A stretch of DNA of 64,000 nucleotides, from positions 2,130,584-2,194,583 of the forward strand of contig CP133159.1 in NCBI GenBank assembly GCA_030913385.1, given 5' to 3'. The position numbers and the translations under genes are program-made. Within the stretch, counting starts at the first letter, position 1. Each line of letters starts with the position of its first letter. Shown piece by piece: positions 1 through 14,764 of the stretch. This stretch comes from Cytophagaceae bacterium ABcell3 (lineage in GTDB: Bacteria > Bacteroidota > Bacteroidia > Cytophagales > Cytophagaceae). The notes under the pieces are model-generated. The model had not been told where the DNA came from, searched no databases, and was given only the letters and a program-made list of their open reading frames with translations.

Positions 1-1931
1 TTGTAATAGAGGGTGTTATTATCTGGTTGATTGTAGAAACATCTTTCCTTTAATCCTGTATATCCTTTCATCCTGCGAATCCCGGTTCAGACAGTATAAT
101 ACTAGACCTGACGATGAGATTGCATCGTTGACTTATTAAATAACCGCATCATCAATATATCTTTAATAAACTTAATGAGCTAAAGTCACCTAAAGCTCAA
201 TCTCCACTTTTTCTTACCTTTTTTGCTTGTCCAAAAAAGGTAACCAAAAAAAGACACTATGGCTGAAAGGCATATTGCCACGCACTAAACGCACAGTCCC
301 TCCCTGCCAGAAAAATGCCTTAACTGACGATTCATTGTCAAAGGCAGTGTTGTATGGCGGCATTTTTAAAAATCCGGCAGCCCACAAGCCGCAATATGCC
401 CACACCAGCCATAGAGTCCCCGCCCGCCCTTAGTAGCTACCGGACTGCTGATTATTGAGTTGTTCTTTTTGTCTACTTTTCGGCTCTTACCAGTTTGGAG
501 GTTATCGCTGTCTTTAGTTGTTAGTTTTTGAGCTCAATTAATAAAACTTTAGTAAGGTAGTTTTAAGCTCTAAAAATAAACACTATAGCTGTCTCCCCGC
601 ACCTGTTGCGGGGTCTGTTTGGGTATGGTAGGATGTAACTTGCCAAATATTATACGGTGCCAGTAAGCAGTGTAGGTTGATTGTTAGGGTGTCAAATACC
701 AGACCTAACGACTAGATTGCTTCGTCGTTCCTCCTCGCAATGACGTTGGGGTAATTTGGTGATTGTGGGGGTGTTATTATCTTATAGGTTGTAATAACAT
801 CTATCCCTTAATCCTGTCTATCCTTTCATCCTGCGAATCCCGGTTCAGACAGTTTAGTGCCAGTGCCTAACAGATTCCTCCTGCGTCGGAATGACAGGTT
901 ATATATCATTGCATCATCATATCATCCTTAAGTTTCCTATGAAAAAATGCCGCGGCAATCTGTTGGTGGTAAGCTGTGTTGGTTGATATGTTTGTGGGGG
1001 AATAATACCAAACCTGACGATGAGATTGCTTCGTCGTGCCTCCTCACAATGACGTGGAGGGGTGAGTTGTAATAGAGGGTGTTATTATCTGGTTGATTGT
1101 AGAAACATCTTTCCTTTAATCCTGTATATCCTTTCATCCTGCGAATCCCGGTTCAGACAGTATAATACTAGACCTGACGATGAGATTGCATCGTTGACTT
1201 ATTAAATAACCGCATCATCAATATATCTTTAATAAACTTAATGAGCTAAAGTCACCTAAAGCTCAATCTCCACTTTTTCTTACCTTTTTTGCTTGTCCAA
1301 AAAAGGTAACCAAAAAAAGACACTATGGCTGAAAGGCATATTGCCACGCACTAAACGCACAGTCCCTCCCTGCCAGAAAAATGCCTTAACTGACGATTCA
1401 TTGTCAAAGGCAGTGTTGTATGGCGGCATTTTTAAAAATCCGGCAGCCCACAAGCCACAATATGCCCACACCAGCCATAGAGTCCCCGCCCGCCCTTAGT
1501 AGCTATCGGACTGCTGATTATGGAATTATTCTTTTTGTCTACTTTTCGGCTCTTACCAGTTTGGAGGTTATCGCTGTCTTTAGTTGTTAGTTTTTGAGCT
1601 CAATTAATAAAACTTTAGTAAGGTAGTTTTAAGCTCTAAAAATAAACACTATAGCTGTCTCCCCGCACCTGTTGCGGGGTCTGTTTGGGTATGGTAGGAT
1701 GTAACTTGCCAAATATTATACGGTGCCAGTAAGCAGTGTAGGTTGATTGTTAGGGTGTCAAATACCAGACCTAACGACTAGATTGCTTCGTCGTTCCTCC
1801 TCGCAATGACGTTGGGGTAATTTGGTGATTGTGGGGGTGTTATTATCTTATAGGTTGTAATAACATCTATCCCTTAATCCTGTCTATCCTTTCATCCTGC
1901 GAATCCCGGTTCAGACAGTTTAGTGCCAGTG
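1..1931. repeat. 1066-bp tandem duplication of mixed A/B repeat DNA
   Basis: Bases 1-865 recur at 1067-1931 at a constant offset of 1066 with only a few differences (for example around 455-465). Each copy carries the A-family hairpin (214-243 and 1280-1309), the CCCCGCA/TGCGGGG hairpin, B-family right ends ending in GCAATGACG, and a module reading AATCCTGTCTATCC followed by CCCGGTTCAGACAGT. No credible gene is present. The short open frames shared by both copies recur in every A repeat of the window and are broken by indels in some copies. Confidence 0.85.
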
Positions 1932-2005
1932 TCTGACATATCCCTCGTGCCTCGGAATGACAGGTTATTATGAAGGTTGTAATTAGCAGATAACCAAAAA
2001 TTAAC

Positions 2006-2189
2006 CGTCATTGCGAGGCACAAGGTAATGGTTGATAAAGATCTATGGATTGAAGTTATAAGCCATTAGTTTTCTTATGAAAAAATGCCGCGGCAATCTG
2101 TTTGGGGTAATTTGTGTTGGTTGATTGTTCGGTGGAATGATACTAAACCTGACGATGAGATTGCTTACTCGTTCCTCTTCGCAATGACG
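2006..2189. repeat. B-family MITE-like repeat unit
   Basis: This is one complete B unit of 184 bp. It starts with CGTCATTGCGAGG and ends with the imperfect inverted copy TTCGCAATGACG. Inside are the palindrome TGCCGCGGCA (2086-2095) and an inner GCAATCT/AGATTGC inverted pair. The GCCGATAAAAAATCGGC-type mini-hairpin follows before the terminator of icd. Complete units elsewhere measure 178-187 bp. Confidence 0.75.
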
Positions 2190-2283
2190 TGGTGGGTAGT
2201 AGGCTTGCCGAAAGGAAATCGGCTTTACATTTAAAACTTTCTTTAGCCGATAAAAAATCGGCTTTACATGATCATATAATAAC

Positions 2284-2317
2284 AAAAAAGGCCACCTGAA
2301 ACTGATGGCCTTTTTTT
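2284..2317 (-). terminator. Intrinsic terminator of icd
   Basis: An 11-bp stem (2284-2294 with 2306-2316) is followed, read on the minus strand, by a U-rich tract. It lies 20 bp past the icd stop codon. The A/T runs on both sides could let it work in both directions. Confidence 0.8.
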
Positions 2318-2336
2318 ATATTTGATGCGTTTATGA

Positions 2337-4865
<2,529 letters not shown>

Positions 4866-7800
4866 AGTGAAAGGTAGGAGTTGTTAATTTGATCACCTTA
4901 TTAATAAAACTTAATGAGCTAATGTCACCTAAAGCTCAATCTCCACTTTTTCTTACCTTTTTTGCTTGTCCAAAAAAGGTAACCAAAAAAAGACACTATG
5001 GCTGAAAGGCATATTGCCACGCACTAAACGCACAGTCCCTCCCTGCCAAAAAAATGCCTTAACTGACGATTCATTGTCAAATGCAGTATTTTATGGCTGC
5101 ATTTTTAAAAATCCGGCACCCCACAAGCCGCAATATGCCCACACCAGCCATAGAGTCCCCGCCCGCCCTTAGTAGCTACCGGACTGCTGATTATGGAGTT
5201 ATTCTTTTAGTCTACTTTTCGGGTCTTACCAGATTGGAGGTTACCGCTGGCTTTGGATCTAAATTTTTAGGATGGTGTTTTAACGCTAAAAGCAAACACT
5301 ATAGCTGTACCCCCGCACCTGTTGCGGGGTCTGTTTGGGTAAAGCAGGAATGTGAATTGCAAAATATTAGGCAGGTGCCAGCGTCTGACATTAAGGTTCT
5401 AATTAGCAGAAAACCAAAATTTAACCGTCACTACGAGGCGCAAGGTAATGGTGGATAAAGATCTTTGGATTGAATTTTAAGCCTTTAGTTTCTTATGAAA
5501 CAATGCCGCGGCAATCTTTTTGCGGTAAGCGGTGTAGGTTGATTGTTTGTGGGGAATGATATTAGACCTTACGATTAGATTGTTTCGTCGTTCCTCCTCG
5601 CAATGACGTTGGTGTAGTGAGTTGTAGTAGTGGAGGTTATATACCAGACCTGACGATTAGAGCATCATCAAATCATTAAATTGATCCTTTATTAATAAAC
5701 CTAATGAGCTAATGTTACCTAAGGCTCATTCTCCATTTCTTCTTACCTTTTTTGCTTGTCCAAAAAAGGTAACCAAAAAAAGACACTATGGCTGAAAGGC
5801 ATATTGCCACGCACTAAACGCACAGTCCCTCCCTGCCAGAAAAATGCCTTAACTGACGATTCATAGTCAAAGGCAGTATTTTATGGCGGCATTTTTAAAA
5901 GTCCGGCACCCCGCAAGCCGCAATATGCCCACACCAGCCATAGAGTCCCCGCCCGCCCTTAGTAGCTACCGGACTGCTGATTATGGAGTTATTCTTTTAG
6001 TCTACTTTTCGGCTCTTACCAGATTGGGGGTTACCGCTGGCTTTGGGTGTAGCTTTTGGGGATGGTGTTTTTAAGCTTTAAAATCAACACTATAGCTGTC
6101 TCCCCGCACCTGTTGCGGGGGCTGTTGGGGTAAAGCAGGAATGTGAATTGCTAAATATTAGGCAGGTGCCAGCGTCTAACATTAAGGTTTTAATTAGCAG
6201 AAAATCAAAACTTAACCGTCATTGCGAGGCGCAAGATAGTGGTGGGTAAAGTTCTATGGATTGAAGTTATAAGCCATTAGTTTTCTTATGAAAAAATGCC
6301 GCGGCAATCTGTTTGGGGTAATTTGTGTTGGTTGATATGTTTGTGGGGGAATAATACCAAACCTGACGATGAGATTGCTTCGTCGTGCCTCCTCACAATG
6401 ACGTGGAGGGGTGAGTTGTAATAGTGGGTGTTATTATCTGGTTGATTGTAGAAACATCTTTCCTTTAATCCTGTCTATCCTTTCATCCTGCGAATCCCGG
6501 TTCAGACAGTATAATACCAGACCTGACGATTAGTGTATTATCAAATCATTACATTGATCGCCTTATTAATAAACTTAATGAGCTAATGTTACCTAAAGCT
6601 CATTCTCCATTTTTTCTTACCTTTTTTGCTTGTCCAAAAAAGGTAACCAAAAAAAGACACTATGGCTGAAAGGCATATTGCCACGCGCTAAACGCACAAT
6701 CCCTCCCTGCCAAAAAAATGCCTTAACTGACGATTCATTGTCAAAGGCAGTATTTTATGGCGGCATTTTTAAAAGTCCGGCACCCCACAAGCCGCAATAT
6801 GCCCACACCAGCCATAGAGTCCCCGCCCGCCCTTAGTAGCTACCGGACTGCTGATTATGGAGTTATTCTTTTAGTCTACTTTTCGGCTCTTACCAGATTG
6901 GGGGTTACCGCTGGCTTTGGGTGTAGCTTTTGGGGATGGTGTTTTTAAGCTTTAAAATCAACACTATAGCTGTCTCCCCGCACCTGTTGCGGGGGCTGTT
7001 GGGGTAAAGCAGGAATGTGAATTGCCAAATATTAGGCAGGTGCCAGCGTCTAACATTAAGGTTCTAATTAGCAGAAAACCAAAATTTAACCGTCACTACG
7101 AGGCGCAAGGTAATGGTGGATAAAGATCTTTGGATTGAATTTTAAGCCTTTAGTTTCTTATGAAACAATGCCGCGGCAATCTTTTTGAGATAAGCAGTGT
7201 AGGTTGATTGTTTGTGGGGGAGTGATACCAGACCTGACGATTAGAGCATCATCAAATCATTAAATTGATCCTTTATTAATAAACCTAATGAGCTAATGTT
7301 ACCTAAGGCTCATTCTCCATTTCTTCTTACCTTTTTTGCTTGTCCAAAAAAGGTAACCAAAAAAAGACACTATGGCTGAAAGGCATATTGCCACGCACTA
7401 AACGCACAGTCCCTCCCTGCCAGAAAAATGCCTTAACTGACGATTCATTGTCAAGGGCAGTATTTTATGGCGGCATTTTTAAAAATCCGGCACCCCACAA
7501 GCCGCAATATGCCCACACCAGCCATAGAGTCCCTGCCCGCCCTTAGTAGCTACCGGACTGCTGATTATTGAGTTGTTCTTTTTGTCTACTTTTCGGCTCT
7601 TACCAGTTTGGAGGTTACCGCTTGTTTTAGCTGTTAATTTTAGGGATGGTGTTTTAAACTCTAAAAGTAAACACTATAGCTGTCTCCCCGCACCTGTTGC
7701 GGGGTCTGTTTGGGTATGGTAGGATGTATTTCTTCGAATTATCAAATCATTAAGTTGATCACCTTGTTAATAAACTTAATGAGCTAATGTCTCCTAAAGC

Positions 7801-8352
7801 TCATTGTCCATTTTTTCTTACCTTTTTTGCTTGTCCAAAAAAGGTAACCAAAAAAAGACACTATGGCTGAAAGGCATATTGCCACGCACTAAACGCACAA
7901 CCCTCCCTGCCAGAAAAATGCCTTAACTGACGATTCATTGTCAAAGGCAGTATTTTATGGCGGCATTTTTAAAAATCCGGCACCCCACAAGCCGCAATAT
8001 GCCCACACCAGCCATAGAGTCCCCGCCCGCCCTTAGTAGCTACCGGACTGCTGATTATTGAGTTGTTCTTTTTGTCTACTTTTCGGCTCTTACCAGTTTG
8101 GAGGTTATCGCAGGTTTTGGTTGTTATTTTTTGGGGTGGTGTTTAAGACTCAAAAACAAACACTATAGCTGTCTCCCCGCACCTGTTGCGGGGTCTGTTT
8201 GGGTATGGTAGGATGTATTTCTTCGAATTATCAAATCATTACATTGATCGCTTTATTATAAACCTAATGAGCTAATGTTACCTAAAGCTCATTGTCCATT
8301 TTTTCTTACCTTTTTTGCTTGTCCAAAAAAGGTAACCAAAAAAAGACACTAT
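4866..8352. repeat. A/B repeat array, left part
   Basis: This is a head-to-tail array of A modules. The hairpins TTACCTTTTTT-N8-AAAAAAGGTAA lie at 4953-4982, 5743-5772, 6617-6646, 7327-7356, 7818-7847 and 8306-8335. Each A copy has the same order: an AATGAGCTAATGT...AAAGCTCATT inverted pair, the hairpin, about 200 bp of conserved sequence rich in GCCC/CCGC blocks, and a CCCCGCACCTGTTGCGGGG hairpin. Complete B units lie between them at 5426-5608 and 6217-6403. A copies are joined on their left to a B right half cut at the same place, just after GACCTGACGATTAG. The open frames of about 68 and 63 codons in A are not credible genes (see rejected items). Confidence 0.9.
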
Positions 8353-8427
8353 TGGAATTGCAACAAAAAACCGTACAAATAATTAAGCCCTTTTTTTGAT
8401 TAATTAATGCCTGCCGCAGGGCTCCTC

Positions 8428-8468
8428 AAATCCTCCTATGATTTAGAAGAAAAATCATAGGAGGATTT
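8428..8468 (-). terminator. Strong hairpin downstream of the IS3 transposase
   Basis: Perfect 17-bp arms (8428-8444 and 8452-8468) enclose a 7-nt loop, 18 bp past the orfB stop codon. It may be a terminator for the transposase mRNA or a block to outside transcription. There is no long U tract directly after the stem, so termination is an inference. Confidence 0.6.
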
Positions 8469-8485
8469 CGAGGTTTATGCTTCTT

Positions 8486-9340
8486 TTACGCAGCACTTTT
8501 TCTATGAATATTATAAAATTCTTCAGGAGAAAGATATCCAAGAGAGGAATGTCTTCTGGTCCTGTTGTACCATATCTCAATGTATTCAAACAATCCCTTT
8601 TTTGCCTGCTTTATTGATTCATATTTCCGGTAACCAGTTTCAGATTTCAGGGTTTTGAAGAAGCTTTCAGCCACTGCATTGTCCCAGCAATTCCCTTTTC
8701 TGCTCATGCTCTGAGTAACATTTAGCTTACCAAGCTCATCCCTGAACTCTTTGCATGCATACTGCACGCCTCTGTCTGAATGAAAAACCAGCTCTTGAAA
8801 AACAGGTCTGTTTATCAGTGCCATCCTCCATGCAGGCACTACTGTTTCATATGCATGCATCGAAGTGGACATAGACCATCCTATTATTTTCCTATCATAT
8901 AAGTCCATAATCATGGTCAGGTATAACCATGCCTCATTTGTCCGGATATAAGTTATGTCTGATACCCATGATTTTGAAGGGCTTTCAGGTTTAAAAGATC
9001 TATCAAGAACGTTAGGACTGATGCTAAATCCATGGTTTGAATCAGTTGTGCAGACTTTAAATTTTTTACTTACAACACTCCTGATTCCGTGGTCTTTCAT
9101 GATCCTGGCAACCCTTGGCCTGGATACTGCAAAACCCTTTTTTCTAAGATCTAATGTAATTCTAGGACTTCCATAGGTACCATTGCTTAACTCATGCACT
9201 GTTTTGATTTCCTTTAGCAATATCGCTCTTTGTTGAGCCAGTTTGAGTTGTTTCTCCTTCTTCCACTCATAAAAGCTGTTCCTGGCAACATTAAATGTCC
9301 TACACATCTTTTCAACAGCATACTCTTTTCTATGATCCAT
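8486..9340 (-). CDS. IS3-family transposase OrfB (DDE integrase)
   Basis: This is the catalytic half of the IS3 transposase (284 residues). The order is an HTH_21-like N-terminal segment (YGSPRI near 56-61) and then an rve integrase core. The catalytic triad is visible as D128 (WVSDITY), D189 (HSDRG) and E225 (DNAVAESF). The ATG overlaps the orfA stop by one base (TAATG). In this family the active protein is normally the OrfAB fusion made by -1 frameshifting, and the upstream frame here is open through to the slippery site. OrfB alone could also be made by coupled re-initiation. Confidence 0.95.
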   Translation of the reverse strand: MDHRKEYAVEKMCRTFNVARNSFYEWKKEKQLKLAQQRAILLKEIKTVHELSNGTYGSPRITLDLRKKGFAVSRPRVARIMKDHGIRSVVSKKFKVCTTDSNHGFSISPNVLDRSFKPESPSKSWVSDITYIRTNEAWLYLTMIMDLYDRKIIGWSMSTSMHAYETVVPAWRMALINRPVFQELVFHSDRGVQYACKEFRDELGKLNVTQSMSRKGNCWDNAVAESFFKTLKSETGYRKYESIKQAKKGLFEYIEIWYNRTRRHSSLGYLSPEEFYNIHRKSAA

Positions 9341-9657
9341 TATGAATTGGTATATTTGCTGTCTCCCCTGGAAAAGATGCTTACCGCCTTTTTTAGGATT
9401 TCCCTTTCAAGCTCAGATTCCTTTAAGGCTTTCCTCAAGGCATGAATTTCTTTTTGTTCTTCTGAAAGGTTCTGTTTCCCATTTCCTGGAAAACTGGCAG
9501 CGCCATTCGTCTTCATTTCACGTGACCATCTCCTTACTAAATCAGGACCAATGCCTAATTCTTTCCCAACAGCGGTACTGGTCTTCCCGCTTAAATGCAG
9601 CTCTACAGCCATTGTTTTAAATTCGTGGTCATATGACCTTCTTTCTCTTTTACTCAT
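9340..9657 (-). CDS. IS3-family OrfA (HTH DNA-binding protein)
   Basis: The 105-residue protein has a transposase_8-type helix-turn-helix (KTSTAVGKELGIGPDLVRRW, near residues 25-44), followed by a leucine-zipper-like coiled coil (LRKALKESELEREILKKA, near 74-91). In IS3 elements this region binds the terminal repeats and mediates dimerisation. The slippery heptamer A AAA AAG is at 9394-9388, in the KKA codons near the end. A -1 shift leads through an open stretch (KGGKHLFQ...YQFIM) straight into orfB. Confidence 0.93.
   Translation of the reverse strand: MSKRERRSYDHEFKTMAVELHLSGKTSTAVGKELGIGPDLVRRWSREMKTNGAASFPGNGKQNLSEEQKEIHALRKALKESELEREILKKAVSIFSRGDSKYTNS
9388..9394 (-). promoter_or_regulatory. 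Programmed -1 frameshift site A AAA AAG in IS3 orfA
   Basis: The heptamer is in the phase required for tandem slippage (CTA AAA AAG). The -1 frame has no stop codon between this site and the orfB ATG at 9340. This is the canonical arrangement for OrfAB fusion in IS150-group elements. Confidence 0.85.
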
Positions 9658-12600
9658 CGTTCCAAATTTAAGAAAAAGAGCTTAACTTACTGTCCTATCA
9701 AATATATACATTCCATATGGCTGAAAGGTATATTGCCACGCGCTAAACGCACAACCCTCCCTGCCAGAAAAATGCCTTAACTGACGATTCATTGTCAAGG
9801 GCAGTATTTTATGGCGGCATTTTTAAAAATCCGGCACCCCACAAGCCGCAATATGCCCACACCAGCCATAGAGTCCCCGCCCGCCCTTAGTAGCTACCGG
9901 ACTGCTGATTATTGAGTTGTTCTTTTTGTCTACTTTTCGGCTCTTACCAGTTTGGAGGTTATCGCAGGTTTTGGTTGTTATTTTTTGGGGTGGTGTTTAA
10001 GACTCAAAAACAAACACTATAGCTGTCTCCCCGCACCTGTTGCGGGGTCTGTTTGGGTATGGTAGGATGTATTTCTTCGAATTATCAAATCATTACATTG
10101 ATCGCTTTATTATAAACCTAATGAGCTAATGTTACCTAAAGCTCATTGTCCATTTTTTCTTACCTTTTTTGCTTGTCCAAAAAAGGTAACCAAAAAAAGA
10201 CACTATGGCTGAAAGGCATATTGCCACGCACTAAACGCACAGTCCCTCCCTGCCAGAAAAATGCCTTAACTGACGATTCATTGTCAAAGGCAGTTCTTAA
10301 TGGCGGCATTTTTAAAAATCCGGCACCCCACAAGCCGCAATATGCCCACGCCAGCCATAGAGTCCCCACCCGCCCTTAGTAGCTACCGGGTTGCTGATTA
10401 TGGAGTTATTCTTTTAGTCTACTTTTCGGGTCTTACCAGATTGGGGGTTACCGCTGGCTTTGGGTGTAGCTTTTGGGGATGGTGTTTTTAAGCTTTAAAA
10501 TCAACACTATAGCTGTCTCCCCGCACCTGTTGCGGGGGCTGTTGGGGTAAAGCAGGAATGTGAATTGCTAAATATTAGGCAGGTGCCAGCGTCTAACATT
10601 AAGGTTTTAATTAGCAGAAAATCAAAACTTAACCGTCATTGCGAGGCGCAAGATAGTGGTGGGTAAAGTTCTATGGATTGAAGTTATAAGCCATTAGTTT
10701 TCTTATGAAAAAATGCCGCGGCAATCTGTTTGGGGTAATTTGTGTTGGTTGATATGTTTGTGGGGGAATAATACCAAACCTGACGATGAGATTGCTTCGT
10801 CGTGCCTCCTCACAATGACGTGGAGGGGTGAGTTGTAATAGTGGGTGTTATTATCTGGTTGATTGTAGAAACATCTTTCCTTTAATCCTGTCTATCCTTT
10901 CATCCTGCGAATCCCGGTTCAGACAGTATAATACCAGACCTGACGATTATAGCATTATCAAATCATTAAGGTGATCACCTTGTTAATAAACCTAATGAGC
11001 TAATGTCACCTAAAGCCCATTCTCCATTTTTTCTTACCTTTTTTGCTTGTCCAAAAAAGGTAACCAAAAAAAGACACTATGGCTGAAAGGCATATTGCCA
11101 CGCACTAAACGCACAGTCCCTCCCTGCCAGAAAAATGCCTTAACTGACGATTCATTGTCAAGGGCAGTATTTTATGGCGGCATTTTTAAAAATCCGGCAC
11201 CCCACAAGCCGCAATATGCCCACACCAGCCATAGAGTCCCCGCCCGCCCTTAGTAGCTACCGGACTGCTGATTATGGAGTTATTCTTTTAGTCTACTTTT
11301 CGGCTCTTACCAGTTTGGGGGTTATCGCAGGTTTTGGTTGTTATTTTTTGGGGTGGTGTTTAAGACTCAAAAACAAACACTATAGCTGTCTCCCCGCACC
11401 TGTTGCGGGGGGCTGTTGGGGTAAAGCAGGAATGTGAATTGCCAAATATTAGGCAGGTGCCAGCGTCTAACATTAAGGTTCTAATTAGCAGAAAACCAGA
11501 ATTTAACCGTCACTACGAGGCGCAAGGTAATGGTGGATAAAGATCTTTGGATTGAATTTTAAGCCTTTAGTTTCTTATGAAACAATGCCGCGGCAATCTT
11601 TTTGAGATAAGCAGTGTTGGTTGATTGTTAGGGTGTCAAATACCAGACCTGACGATTAGTGTATTATCAAATCATTACATTGATCGCCTTATTAATAAAC
11701 TTAATGAGCTAATGTTACCTAAAGCTCATTCTCCATTTTTTCTTACCTTTTTTGCTTGTCCAAAAAAGGTAACCAAAAAAAGACACTATGGCTGAAAGGC
11801 ATATTGCCACGCGCTAAACGCACAATCCCTCCCTGCCAAAAAAATGCCTTAACTGACGATTCATTGTCAAAGGCAGTATTTTATGGCGGCATTTTTAAAA
11901 GTCCGGCACCCCACAAGCCGCAATATGCCCACACCAGCCATAGAGTCCCCGCCCGCCCTTAGTAGCTACCGGACTGCTGATTATGGAGTTATTCTTTTAG
12001 TCTACTTTTCGGCTCTTACCAGATTGGGGGTTACCGCTGGCTTTGGGTGTAGCTTTTGGGGATGGTGTTTTTAAGCTTTAAAATCAACACTATAGCTGTC
12101 TCCCCGCACCTGTTGCGGGGGCTGTTGGGGTAAAGCAGGAATGTGAATTGCTAAATATTAGGCAGGTGCCAGCGTCTAACATTAAGGTTTTAATTAGCAG
12201 AAAATCAAAACTTAACCGTCATTGCGAGGCGCAAGATAGTGGTGGGTAAAGTTCTATGGATTGAAGTTATAAGCCATTAGTTTTCTTATGAAAAAATGCC
12301 GCGGCAATCTGTTTGGGGTAATTTGTGTTGGTTGATATGTTTGTGGGGGAATAATACCAAACCTGACGATGAGATTGCTTCGTCGTGCCTCCTCACAATG
12401 ACGTGGAGGGGTGAGTTGTAATAGTGGGTGTTATTATCTGGTTGATTGTAGAAACATCTTTCCTTTAATCCTGTCTATCCTTTCATCCTGCGAATCCCGG
12501 TTCAGACAGTATAATACCAGACCTGACGATTAGAGCATCATCAAATCATTAAATTGATTCTTTATTAATAAACCTAATGAGCTAATGTTGCCTAAGGCTC

Positions 12601-13482
12601 ATTCTCCATTTCTTCTTACCTTTTTTGCTTGTCCAAAAAAGGTAACCAAAAAAAGACACTATGGCTGAAAGGCATATTGCCACGCACTAAACGCACAGTC
12701 CCTCCCTGCCAGAAAAATGCCTTAACTGACGATTCATTGTCAAAGGCAGTTTTTAATGGCGGCATTTTTAAAAATCCGGCACCCCACAAGCCGCAATATG
12801 CCCACACCAGCCATAGAGTCCCCGCCCGCCCTTAGTAGCTACCGGGTTGCTGATTATGGAGTTATTCTTTTAGTCTACTTTTCGGGTCTTACCAGATTGG
12901 AGGTTACCGCTGGCTTTGGGTGTAGCTTTTGGGGATGGTGTTTTTAAGCTTTAAAATCAACACTATAGCTGTCTCCCCGCACCTGTTGCGGGGGCTGTTG
13001 GGGTAAAGCAGGAATGTGAATTGCTAAATATTAGGCAGGTGCCAGCGTCTAACATTAAGGTTTTAATTAGCAGAAAATCAAAACTTAACCGTCATTGCGA
13101 GGCGCAAGATAGTGGTGGGTAAAGTTCTATGGATTGAAGTTATAAGCCATTAGTTTTCTTATGAAAAAATGCCGCGGCAATCTGTTTGGGGTAATTTGTG
13201 TTGGTTGATATGTTTGTGGGGGAATAATACCAAACCTGACGATGAGATTGCTTCGTCGTGCCTCCTCACAATGACGTGGAGGGGTGAGTTGTAATAGTGG
13301 GTGTTATTATCTGGTTGATTGTAGAAACATCTTTCCTTTAATCCTGTCTATCCTTTCATCCTGCGAATCCCGGTTCAGACAGTATAATACCAGACCTGAC
13401 GATTATAGCATTATCAAATCATTAAGGTGATCACCTTGTTAATAAACCTAATGAGCTAATGTCACCTAAAGCCCATTCTCCA

Positions 13483-13526
13483 TTTTTGGTTACCTTTTTT
13501 GCTTGTCCAAAAAAGGTAACCAAAAA
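13483..13526. repeat. A-family hairpin with perfect 18-bp stem
   Basis: The left arm TTTTTGGTTACCTTTTTT (13483-13500), an 8-nt loop GCTTGTCC and the right arm 13509-13526 pair perfectly. Most A copies instead read TTTTCTTACC on the left, which limits the stem to 11 bp. Here the left arm matches the right arm fully. Confidence 0.85.
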
Positions 13527-14764
13527 AAGACACTATGGCTGAAAGGCATATTGCCACGCACTAAACGCACAGTCCCTCCCTGCCAAAAAAATGCCTTAAC
13601 TGACGATTCATTGTCAAGGGCAGTATTTTATGGCGGCATTTTTAAAAATCCGGCACCCCACAAGCCGCAATATGCCCACACCAGCCATAGAGTCCCTGCC
13701 CGCCCTTAGTAGCTACCGGACTGCTGATTATTGAGTTGTTCTTTTTGTCTACTTTTCGGCTCTTACCAGTTTGGAGGTTACCGCTTGTTTTAGCTGTTAA
13801 TTTTAGGGATGGTGTTTTAAACTCTAAAAGTAAACACTATAGCTGTCTCCCCGCACCTGTTGCGGGGGCTGTTGGGGTAAAGCAGGAATGTGAATTGCTA
13901 AATATTAGGCAGGTGCCAGCGTCTAACATTAAGGTTTTAATTAGCAGAAAATCAAAACTTAACCGTCATTGCGAGGCGCAAGATAGTGGTGGGTAAAGTT
14001 CTATGGATTGAAGTTATAAGCCATTAGTTTTCTTATGAAAAAATGCCGCGGCAATCTGTTTGGGGTAAGCGGTGTAGGTTGATTGTTTGTGGGGAATGAT
14101 ATTAGACCTTACGATTAGATTGCTTCGTCGTTCCTCCTCGCAATGACGTTGGTGTAGTGAGTTGTAGTAGTGGAGGTTATATACCAGACCTGACGATTAG
14201 AGCATCATCAAATCATTAAATTGATCCTTTATTAATAAACCTAATGAGCTAATGTCTCCTAAAGCTCATTGTCCATTTTTTCTTACCTTTTTTGCTTGTC
14301 CAAAAAAGGTAACCAAAAAAAGACACTATGGCTGAAAGGCATATTGCCACGCACTAAACGCACAGTCCCTCCCTGCCAGAAAAATGCCTTAACTGACGAT
14401 TCATTGTCAAGGGCAGTATTTTATGGCGGCATTTTTAAAAATCCGGCACCCCACAAGCCGCAATATGCCCACACCAGCCATAGAGTCCCCGCCCGCCCTT
14501 AGTAGCTACCGGACTGCTGATTATTGAGTTGTTCTTTTTGTCTACTTTTCGGCTCTTACCAGTTTGGAGGTTATCGCAGGTTTTGGTTGTTATTTTTTGG
14601 GGTGGTGTTTAAGACTCAAAAACAAACACTATAGCTGTCTCCCCGCACCTGTTGCGGGGTCTGTTTGGGTATGGTAGGATGTATTTCTTCGAATTATCAA
14701 ATCATTACATTGATCGCTTTATTATAAACCTAATGAGCTAATGTCACCTAAAGCCCATTCTCCA

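Larger units (their letters stand above)
8353..9715 (-). mobile_element. IS3-family (IS150-like) insertion sequence, complete
   Basis: The element is 1363 bp with ends TGGAAT...ATTCCA and a 3-bp target duplication TAT (8350-8352 and 9716-9718). Removing the element and one TAT restores the A-repeat sequence GACACTATGGCTG exactly. It carries orfA and orfB on the minus strand with a -1 slippery site. A 17-bp perfect hairpin lies downstream of orfB. Both frames are intact, so the element may still be active. Confidence 0.93.

Noticed and set aside
227-433. A 68-codon frame (MSKKGNQKKTLWL...) and overlapping 63-codon frames in A repeats, conserved in many copies.
   Set aside because: They start at TTG or mid-repeat, overlap on both strands, lack ribosome-binding or promoter context, and are broken by a 1-bp deletion (GCACAACCCTCC instead of GCACAGTCCCTCC) in the copies near 7898, 9750 and 14850. 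Conservation is explained by DNA-level duplication.
5081-5458. A 125-codon frame in the array near 5.1-5.5 kb.
   Set aside because: It runs across A and B modules and depends on copy-specific indels; no homologous frame of this length is kept in other copies.
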